This document shows positions 1 to 5,006 of a stretch of 6,184 nt of DNA, piece by piece. The stretch lies in the NCBI GenBank assembly GCA_005880055.1, contig VBJS01000088.1:1-6184 (forward strand). The letters are read 5' to 3'. The stretch is from Chloroflexota bacterium. GTDB lineage: Bacteria; Chloroflexota; Dehalococcoidia; SM23-28-2; RBG-16-64-32. Under the pieces are notes generated by a model that saw nothing but the letters and a program-made list of their open reading frames with translations, ran no database searches and had not been told where the DNA came from. The number at the start of each line of letters is the position of its first letter. The first letter of the stretch is position 1. The position numbers and the translations under genes are program-made.

Positions 1-801
1 CGAGCCGGGGCCTTTGTTGCCTTTCCAGGTGATGCGCCAGGCCGTCGGCCATCGGTAGAAGCCGAGCGCGAACTCCCGGCTCAGCACCGTCACGTCGAGA
101 TTGTTGAGATAGTCCGTCTCTTCGTTCAGGACGGCGAAGCCGACGAGGTTGCCGACCAGCGGCGCCAACCGTTTGCTCAGTTGGCTGTGCAGGTACACGT
201 CGTCTTTCCCGTCGACCAGCAGATACAGGCCTTGGAATTCCTGCCAGAGACCGAAGTACGTCCTGGTGAGCCGGTTGAAGTCCGGCATGGCGAGGTATTC
301 GTAGATGGCGCGGCCGCGAATCGTCCGGCCTTGCCAGGTCAGCACCGCCGACGCGGATCCCATCCAGGTCCGGGACGTCCCATCCGTTCTGTGGTGCCGC
401 ATGGGCATGGGATTGATCTGGAGCGTCAACCGATTCGGCGCGCTGGTAATCGTGAGTCCGGCCTCCGGAACGCCCGCGAACTGGAACGAGGGTGAGTCGG
501 GGATGCGGTCGAGCTCTTTCTTGAGGTTGTCGTAGGGCCCGTTGCCGAGGACGTCGATCCAGCCTTTGCGCTCGTCATGCAACACGACAAGGTGCTCGGC
601 CTGAAAGGCCTCCCCATCGCGCCCCCGGTTGTTGTCCAAGGCAAACGCGACGCGTCCTTCCTGATCCGCTCCGACGAAGGAGAAGTAGTCGGACACGTAG
701 ACGAGCGTGGAGGTCGCGGGCTCCTGCGCCACGCTGTCCCCGCTGCAGCCCGCCGCAGCGAGGGTGAGGAGCGGCAGGGCGGCCAGGATTGCGCGTGTCA
801 T
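1..801 (-). CDS. Putative outer-membrane lipoprotein, C-terminus cut off by window edge
   Basis: Reading the minus strand from the ATG at 801-799 gives 267 codons without a stop, running off the left edge, so the gene is partial at its 3' end. The protein starts with a short type II signal peptide: MTRAILAALPLLTLAAAGC, with the lipidated Cys at residue 19. The residue after it is Ser, not Asp, which by the enterobacterial +2 rule would favour the outer membrane. The mature part is soluble, with many alternating hydrophobic/polar stretches and aromatic residues (for example LTLQI, SAVLTW, AIYEYL, GLYLLVDG), which suggests a beta-rich fold. The GRAIYEYL stretch near residue 166 faintly recalls the calycin-like AttH/CrtC group, but I cannot confirm this and assign no function. 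It diverges from the PilZ gene. There is no good Shine-Dalgarno before the ATG; see the promoter at 808-836. Confidence 0.85.
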   Translation of the reverse strand, partial: MTRAILAALPLLTLAAAGCSGDSVAQEPATSTLVYVSDYFSFVGADQEGRVAFALDNNRGRDGEAFQAEHLVVLHDERKGWIDVLGNGPYDNLKKELDRIPDSPSFQFAGVPEAGLTITSAPNRLTLQINPMPMRHHRTDGTSRTWMGSASAVLTWQGRTIRGRAIYEYLAMPDFNRLTRTYFGLWQEFQGLYLLVDGKDDVYLHSQLSKRLAPLVGNLVGFAVLNEETDYLNNLDVTVLSREFALGFYRWPTAWRITWKGNKGPGS

Positions 802-807
802 GGTCTC

Positions 808-836
808 ATGCTACGGGAAACGGGCCGGGAAGCCAA
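808..836 (-). promoter_or_regulatory. Candidate sigma-70 promoter for the lipoprotein gene
   Basis: On the minus strand there is TTGGCT (836-831, four of six matches to TTGACA), a 17-base spacer, then TAGCAT (813-808, four of six matches to TATAAT). The -10 element ends six bases before the ATG at 801, so a start site about seven bases downstream would fall on the ATG itself and give a leaderless mRNA. Spacer length is optimal; the boxes are only moderate matches. Confidence 0.4.
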
Positions 837-888
837 GAGGCGGGGAGGATCGCGCGTCCTGGGCTCGCTTATCCGACAGGGACTGGAG

Positions 889-894
889 TATCCT
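889..894 (+). promoter_or_regulatory. Candidate -10 element for the PilZ gene
   Basis: TATCCT matches TATAAT at four of six positions and ends six bases before the ATG at 901, the same geometry as at the neighbouring lipoprotein and selO genes. I see no convincing -35 box at 16-18 bases upstream, so this is a weak call resting mostly on the shared spacing. Confidence 0.22.
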
Positions 895-900
895 TTGGTC

Positions 901-1413
901 ATGCGCTCGCCTCGATGTCCACGATGTTTGAGGACGGCCACTCGCCGGGTCCACCGGCACGGTCTCCGGGAGCACCTTGCTGCCGCTCTCTTCTACGGTC
1001 CTTTCCGATGCCAGTTGTGCGACAAGCGTTTTCTGGCCTGGTGTCTGGGGCGGCAGGGCGATGCCCCTCTGACCGACCGCCGCGAATACGAGCGATTCTC
1101 TTCCGGCTTTCTGACTTCCTTCTCGGGCGAACCGGGGTGGGGGCAGGGTACTGTCGTCGACCTCTCCTTGAAGGGATGTGCGGTGGAAGGCACAACGCCT
1201 CTCCAACCGGGCGGGCAGTTGGCGCTCGCGATCCACGTCTCCCAGTATGCTCCGGCGATCGAGATCAAGCAGGCGTTCGTGCGGTGGGCGACGGAGTCTA
1301 AGTTCGGCGTCGAATTCCGTGATGTGCGGCGCGAGCAGGCCATGAGGCTGCGCGAAGTTATCCAGGACTGTTGGAGCATGGACAGAGCCAGAGCGTCCGC
1401 GTCGTCCGTCTAA
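901..1413 (+). CDS. Zinc-ribbon/PilZ domain protein (probable c-di-GMP receptor)
   Basis: A 170-residue cytosolic protein. Residues 1-48 hold two CxxC pairs (C6/C9 and C37/C40) separated by a basic helix-like stretch, a pattern suggesting a zinc ribbon. Residues about 59-150 form a PilZ domain: the c-di-GMP-binding RxxxR motif is R61 to R65 in DRREYERF, and the second motif DxSxxG is D87, S89, G92 in VDLSLKG, followed by the expected beta strands ending in FGVEF. Both ligand-binding motifs are intact, so binding of c-di-GMP is expected from family knowledge. The output is unknown; the ribbon could contact nucleic acid or a protein. The reading frame is open back to about 577, but that part lies antisense to the lipoprotein gene and is not protein-like, so I place the start at the ATG at 901, just before the first CxxC. 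GGAG at 885-888 is rather far (12 bases) to be a good ribosome site. A TTG two codons upstream (895) is a weaker alternative. Confidence 0.9.
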   Translation: MRSPRCPRCLRTATRRVHRHGLREHLAAALFYGPFRCQLCDKRFLAWCLGRQGDAPLTDRREYERFSSGFLTSFSGEPGWGQGTVVDLSLKGCAVEGTTPLQPGGQLALAIHVSQYAPAIEIKQAFVRWATESKFGVEFRDVRREQAMRLREVIQDCWSMDRARASASSV

Positions 1414-1566
1414 CCAGCGCACCGTTGCCCTGCGGGTTTCTACCTCTCTGCTAAAATTCTTGTCGAACCTTCACGTTCTTAAGGAGCTCGCTGAGCCGAG
1501 GATCGGCGTAGACTCCGTAGGCGTCAACGACAGCGCAGCGAAGGATCTCTATTCGGATCGCCACGC

Positions 1567-1597
1567 TTGCTAGGAGAGGGCGCGGGTGGGCTAGAAT
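1567..1597 (+). promoter_or_regulatory. Candidate promoter for the selO gene
   Basis: TAGAAT at 1592-1597 matches TATAAT at five of six positions. A possible -35 box TTGCTA (1567-1572, four of six) is separated by a long 19-base spacer. The -10 box ends six bases before the ATG at 1604, so the transcript may begin at or next to that ATG. If so, the GTG at 1598 would not be in the mRNA. Confidence 0.33.
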
Positions 1598-1603
1598 GTG
1601 TCC

Positions 1604-3115
1604 ATGGCTGACTTGAAAACGCTCGAGACGCTCCGGTTCGACAACACCTTTGCACGGCTGCCCGAAGTCTTCTACGCGAAGGTTAGGCCGGCGCCGCTCA
1701 AGAATCCGTTCCTGGTGAGCTTCAACCCGGACGCGGCCGCCTTGCTCGATCTCGACCCGGAGGAGGCCAGGCGGCCGGAGTTCGCCGGCTGCTTTGCGGG
1801 CCATTACCTGCCGCCGGGCAGCGAGCCGCTGGCGATGGTCTATGCCGGCCATCAGTTCGGCGCCTACGTTTCGCGCCTGGGCGACGGCCGTGCGATCCTG
1901 CTGGGCGAGGTCCGCAACGGCCGGGGCGAGAAGTGGGACCTGCATCTCAAGGGCGCGGGCCTCACGCCCTTCTCCCGCGACGACGACGGCCGCGCCGTCC
2001 TGCGCTCCTGCATCCGGGAGTATCTCTGCGGCGAGGCCATGCACGGGCTGGGCATTCCCACGACGCGCGCCCTGTGTGTGGTGGGGAGCGAGGAAGAGGT
2101 GCTGCGCGAGCAGGTCGAGACCGCCGCCACGCTGCTGCGCCTCGCGCCTTCTCATGTCCGGTTCGGCCACTTCGAGTTCTTCTACTGGCGGCGCCAGTTC
2201 GACCACCTCAAGACGCTGGCGGACTACGTGCTCGCGCAGCATTTCCCCGAGCTGGTGGGCCTTCAGGACGCCTACGCGCGGTTCTACCACGAAGCGGCGG
2301 TCCGCACGGCGCGCCTGATCGCCAAGTGGCAGGCGGTCGGCTTCGCGCACGGCGTGATGAACAGCGACAACATGTCCGTTCTGGGGATGACCCTCGACTA
2401 CGGCCCGTTCGGTTTCCTGGACGCCTACGATCCCGCCTTTATCTGCAACCATTCCGACCATCACGGGCGTTACGCGCTCCACAACCAGCCGGACATCGGC
2501 TACTTCAATCTACGATGTCTGGCCCAGGCCCTCACGCCGCTGGCGCCCGACGAGGCGATCAAGGCCGGGCTTGACGCCTACGAGGCGGTGTTTGCGGAGC
2601 ACTATGGGGAGTTGATGCGGGCGAAGCTGGGGCTCCGCGAGTCGCGGCCCGGGGACGATACGTTGCTCCGCGACCTGCTGGAGCTGATGCGGGGGAGCGG
2701 CGCCGACTATACCAACGTGTTCCGAGCCCTCTGCGACTTCAAATTTCCCTCGCCGGGGCGGCCGGCGCCGGGGGCACGGAACGAGAGGGTCAGAGATTGT
2801 TTCGTGGATCGGGAGGCCTTCGACAAGTGGGCCGAGCGGTACACGGCGCGTCTCTGGGCCGAGGGGAGCCGTGACGAAGGGGGCCGAGAGGCAGAGCGGG
2901 CGGCGGGGATGAAACGGGTCAATCCCAAGTACGTGCTCCGCAACTACCTCGCCCACACGGCCATCCGGATGGCGACAGAGCAGAAGGACTTTTCCGAGAT
3001 CGAGCGCCTGCGCCTGCTGCTCCGGGATCCCTTCGCCGAGCAGCCGGAGATGGACCGGTACGCCGCCCCGCCCCCGGACTGGGGCAAGCACCTCATCGTG
3101 AGCTGCTCCTCATAA
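1604..3115 (+). CDS. selO: SelO-family protein adenylyltransferase (YdiU/SelO)
   Basis: This is a full-length member of the SelO/YdiU pseudokinase family, which transfers AMP from ATP to Ser, Thr or Tyr of target proteins and is linked to redox stress. From the ATG at 1604 it is 503 residues; a GTG at 1598 adds two, and the numbers below count from the GTG. Visible hallmarks are: N-terminal TLRFDNTFARLP (11-22); AMVYAGHQFGAYVSRLGDGRAILLGE (79-104, key residues H85, Q86, G88, G95, D96, R98); the ATP-site lysine K118 in HLKGAG; a conserved Glu, E141, in IREYL; VRFGHFEFF (187-195); the catalytic-loop equivalent HGVMNSDN (251-258) and the metal-binding DYGPFGFLD (267-275). The protein ends VSCSS, so Cys503 stands where eukaryotic SelO has selenocysteine. 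GGTGGG at 1585-1590 is seven bases from the GTG and could serve as its ribosome site, whereas the -10-like TAGAAT favours the ATG. It appears to be a single-gene unit. Confidence 0.95.
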   Translation: MADLKTLETLRFDNTFARLPEVFYAKVRPAPLKNPFLVSFNPDAAALLDLDPEEARRPEFAGCFAGHYLPPGSEPLAMVYAGHQFGAYVSRLGDGRAILLGEVRNGRGEKWDLHLKGAGLTPFSRDDDGRAVLRSCIREYLCGEAMHGLGIPTTRALCVVGSEEEVLREQVETAATLLRLAPSHVRFGHFEFFYWRRQFDHLKTLADYVLAQHFPELVGLQDAYARFYHEAAVRTARLIAKWQAVGFAHGVMNSDNMSVLGMTLDYGPFGFLDAYDPAFICNHSDHHGRYALHNQPDIGYFNLRCLAQALTPLAPDEAIKAGLDAYEAVFAEHYGELMRAKLGLRESRPGDDTLLRDLLELMRGSGADYTNVFRALCDFKFPSPGRPAPGARNERVRDCFVDREAFDKWAERYTARLWAEGSRDEGGREAERAAGMKRVNPKYVLRNYLAHTAIRMATEQKDFSEIERLRLLLRDPFAEQPEMDRYAAPPPDWGKHLIVSCSS

Positions 3116-3185
3116 GTCCGCTGGCATCTGCCATCGTGAAGGTCTGCACGGAGGCAGGCACGCCTGGGAACGCGAGCCAGTCTCC
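3116..3185. other. Convergent spacer with nested inverted repeats
   Basis: The spacer between the selO stop and the opposing HExxH gene stop holds short inverted repeats: TGGCA-TC-TGCCA (3122-3133), CAGGC-AC-GCCTG (3155-3166), and an outer pair CTGGC (3121-3125) with GCCAG (3176-3180) that could enclose both. Such a structure could slow polymerases from both sides. No T-run follows on either strand, so it is not a standard intrinsic terminator. Confidence 0.2.
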
Positions 3186-3779
3186 TCAGGTTCTGTCGAG
3201 GTTGCGGTACTGGAGGTACAGGAGAATGGCGCCCCAGAGGAAGGCGAGCACCATGACGCCGATGCCGAGGTTGTAGGCCGCGTGGGCGAGCGTGTGGTCG
3301 TATTGCGACCAGCCGAGGTTGGCCAACAGGTATTCCCAATCGTGCCCCTCGACTTCCTGCCCGGTGACCCCGCCTAAGAGGACCAACTGGAGGTCCCGCG
3401 CGTCGTTGATGTAGGGCGCGAGGTCCATCAGGCTTTCGGCGAACCACCAGAGCGTCACCGACGCGCCGAAGGCATCATTGTTATAGAAGAGGAACGCTCC
3501 CAGGCAGATCAGCGGCATGAGGAGCTGCCCCAGGCTGCCGCCGAGCACGGTCATGAACCGGCCGAAGGGCGCGAAGACGAGATGCCCGGATTCATGGAAC
3601 GGCAGGTTGATGAGGTGCATGAAGTGCGCGCCCACGTAGTTCGTCTCCATGGGGGTCCCGATGAACTTCACGCCCCAGAACATCAGCAAGCCATACGCGA
3701 GTATCCGCCCCGCGAAGACGAACGGATTGACGCGCTCCTCGGTGGAAAACAGGTAGGCGATGATGAGCGTGAAGAGCAT
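3186..3779 (-). CDS. Small membrane protein with HExxH metalloprotease motif (M50-like)
   Basis: A 197-residue, hydrophobic, inner-membrane protein. Apparent membrane segments lie at about 1-10, 22-42, 75-99, 104-120 and 169-190, four or five in all. The segment just before the third carries LPFHESGHLVF, with H62-E63-S64-G65-H66 as an HExxH zinc-binding motif. Downstream acidic and histidine residues that might complete the site are E115 and D119 (ESLMDLAPY), D126 or D129 (INDARD), H146/D147, H162 and H166. HExxH within a membrane segment is typical of M50 site-2-type proteases, but I do not see the NPDG or LDG motif of classical members, so family assignment is tentative and activity is inferred. 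The ATG follows the stop of the MASE1 gene by 12 bases in the same frame and has no visible Shine-Dalgarno, so translation is probably coupled to the upstream gene. The substrate is unknown. Confidence 0.82.
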   Translation of the reverse strand: MLFTLIIAYLFSTEERVNPFVFAGRILAYGLLMFWGVKFIGTPMETNYVGAHFMHLINLPFHESGHLVFAPFGRFMTVLGGSLGQLLMPLICLGAFLFYNNDAFGASVTLWWFAESLMDLAPYINDARDLQLVLLGGVTGQEVEGHDWEYLLANLGWSQYDHTLAHAAYNLGIGVMVLAFLWGAILLYLQYRNLDRT

Positions 3780-3791
3780 CAGGCGCTGCGT

Positions 3792-4910
3792 TTACTTAGC
3801 GTGCGTTTCCACTTTTCCGTAGAGTTTCTTCAGGCATTCTGGACAGATGCCATGGGTGATCGTCGCCTCCGAATGCGTGTGGATGTAGTTCTCGATATAG
3901 TCCCAGTAGCCCTCGTCGTCGCGGATCTTCTTGCACGAAGCGCACATGGGCAACAGACCCCGCAAGGCCTTGATGTGCTCATGGGCGTGTTGCAACTCCA
4001 GAAGGGTCCCCTCACGTTTCGCTTCAATCCGCGTGCGCTCGGACACCACCTCGGCAAACGCCATGGCCAGCATGGCGGTGATGCCCATGAACACTTGCAC
4101 CAACAGCAGGGACTCGTTCGGCGTGTCCCTGGCAAAGGGACCGAACCCACGCATGGTGCCCCAGAGGGCGAATCCCGAGAGCAGGACGGCGGCCGTCGCC
4201 GTTTCGCGTTGGCCGAACCGAAACGCGGCCCACACGAGGATTGGAACGCACAGGTAGTCGAGCTGGTAATTTTTGACTATGACAGGCATCCACCCGCCGA
4301 ACACCGCCTGGCCGACGACCACGAGACAGAGCAGCAAGCAGGCAGCTTCACGAACCTGATCTCGCCGCCAGTGCACGCGCGGATGCGTGAGCCACAGCAC
4401 GGACAGCGGGGCCACCAGGAGAACACCCGTCGCGTCCCCGAGCCACCAGGTCAGCCAGATCGAGCCATAGTCGGCCCAGTTGGCGAAGCCACCCAGCGAA
4501 AGGCTGGTCACCCCAACCGTGGCGCTCACCATCGTGCTGATCGTTCCAGCAAGGACTGCAAACTTGAGGATGTCTTGCGGCCGGTCGAAGGCGTGAGTGC
4601 CGCCGGCGAACCTGTCCACCAGGTAGGCCCCTGTCAGTCCTTCAAGCGTGTTGCCGGCCGCAATGCCAAGCGATGTGGCGACTGTGCCTTCCGTCATGAC
4701 ATTCGCGAGAAACGCACCGGCGAAGATGCCGGGCCAGACCCGGTACCCGAACACCAGAAAGGCCGCCAGGGCGATTCCTGTGGGCGGCCACACCGCCGTG
4801 GCGCTGGGGTGCACGAAGGCAAGCTTCAACCCGAGCTTGGCCGCGACCAGGTAGACGACAGCCAGGACCGCGATAATCACCAGACTGGTGACCCACCGTG
4901 AAAGCTTCAT
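3792..4910 (-). CDS. MASE1-domain membrane sensor with C-terminal CKKIRDD-type Cys4 motif
   Basis: A 372-residue integral membrane protein. Residues about 5-295 match the MASE1 sensory domain (eight or so membrane helices): hallmarks are SATAVWPPTGIALAAFL (36-52), GYRVWPGIFAGAFLAN (55-70) and WWLGDATGVLLVAPLSVLW (155-173). A charged, probably coiled-coil linker (about 290-318) leads to a short C-terminal module, LLPMCASCKKIRDDEGYW (319-336) and THGICPECLKKLY (352-364), with C323/C326 and C356/C359 as a likely metal-binding Cys4 set. The same tail occurs at the ends of many response-regulator and PAS proteins, mostly without an assigned function. MASE1 normally feeds a GGDEF, EAL or histidine kinase domain; none is present here, and there is no sign of frameshift or truncation. 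I chose ATG 4910 (AGG three bases before it) over an in-frame TTG at 4928 that adds six residues. It is the first gene of a two-gene unit with the HExxH gene. Confidence 0.88.
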   Translation of the reverse strand: MKLSRWVTSLVIIAVLAVVYLVAAKLGLKLAFVHPSATAVWPPTGIALAAFLVFGYRVWPGIFAGAFLANVMTEGTVATSLGIAAGNTLEGLTGAYLVDRFAGGTHAFDRPQDILKFAVLAGTISTMVSATVGVTSLSLGGFANWADYGSIWLTWWLGDATGVLLVAPLSVLWLTHPRVHWRRDQVREAACLLLCLVVVGQAVFGGWMPVIVKNYQLDYLCVPILVWAAFRFGQRETATAAVLLSGFALWGTMRGFGPFARDTPNESLLLVQVFMGITAMLAMAFAEVVSERTRIEAKREGTLLELQHAHEHIKALRGLLPMCASCKKIRDDEGYWDYIENYIHTHSEATITHGICPECLKKLYGKVETHAK

Positions 4911-4915
4911 CGCCC

Positions 4916-4974
4916 TTGCAAGCTGCAATTCCAGTGCGCGTGCGACTGCTGATACGAGTTGTCTCAGGATTGCA
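4916..4974 (-). promoter_or_regulatory. Leader region with competing inverted repeats before the MASE1 gene
   Basis: Read on the minus strand, TGCAATC (4974-4968) can pair with GAATTGCA (4931-4924, one bulged base). Inside lies CTGAGAC-AACTC-GTATCAG (4967-4949), a stem of seven pairs with one mismatch. Alternatively the TTGCA of the distal arm (4928-4924) can pair with TGCAA (4920-4916), which touches the AAGG ahead of the start ATG at 4910. The two pairings exclude each other, as in an attenuator or translational switch. The inner repeat could instead be an operator. I found no clear promoter, and the stems are short. Confidence 0.22.
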
Positions 4975-5006
4975 GGTCCTGTCGCGATTCCGGCCAGCCT
5001 TGCTCT

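Noticed and set aside
577..900. Upstream extension of the PilZ gene frame to a start at 577
   Set aside because: The extension is antisense to the lipoprotein gene, is low-complexity Arg/Gly-rich sequence and precedes a natural N-terminus just before the first CxxC.
811..1422. A 203-codon minus-strand open frame opposite the PilZ gene
   Set aside because: It covers conserved PilZ motifs on the other strand and has no protein-like features of its own.
1427..1441. GCCCTGCGGG followed by TTTCT after the PilZ stop, as an intrinsic terminator
   Set aside because: The stem is only three or four pairs with a three-base loop and the T-run is short, so it is too weak to call.
1451..2482. A 343-codon minus-strand open frame opposite selO
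   Set aside because: It overlaps the strongly conserved N-terminal half of SelO and its translation has no recognisable motif. Only the last 37 codons, outside selO, were kept as a weak finding.
3582..4901. A 439-codon open frame on the plus strand, longer than either gene opposite it
   Set aside because: It lies antisense to both the MASE1 and HExxH genes, which have clear family motifs and membrane helices. Its own translation is rich in Arg, His, Gln and Gly with no domain, as expected from a GC-rich antisense shadow.
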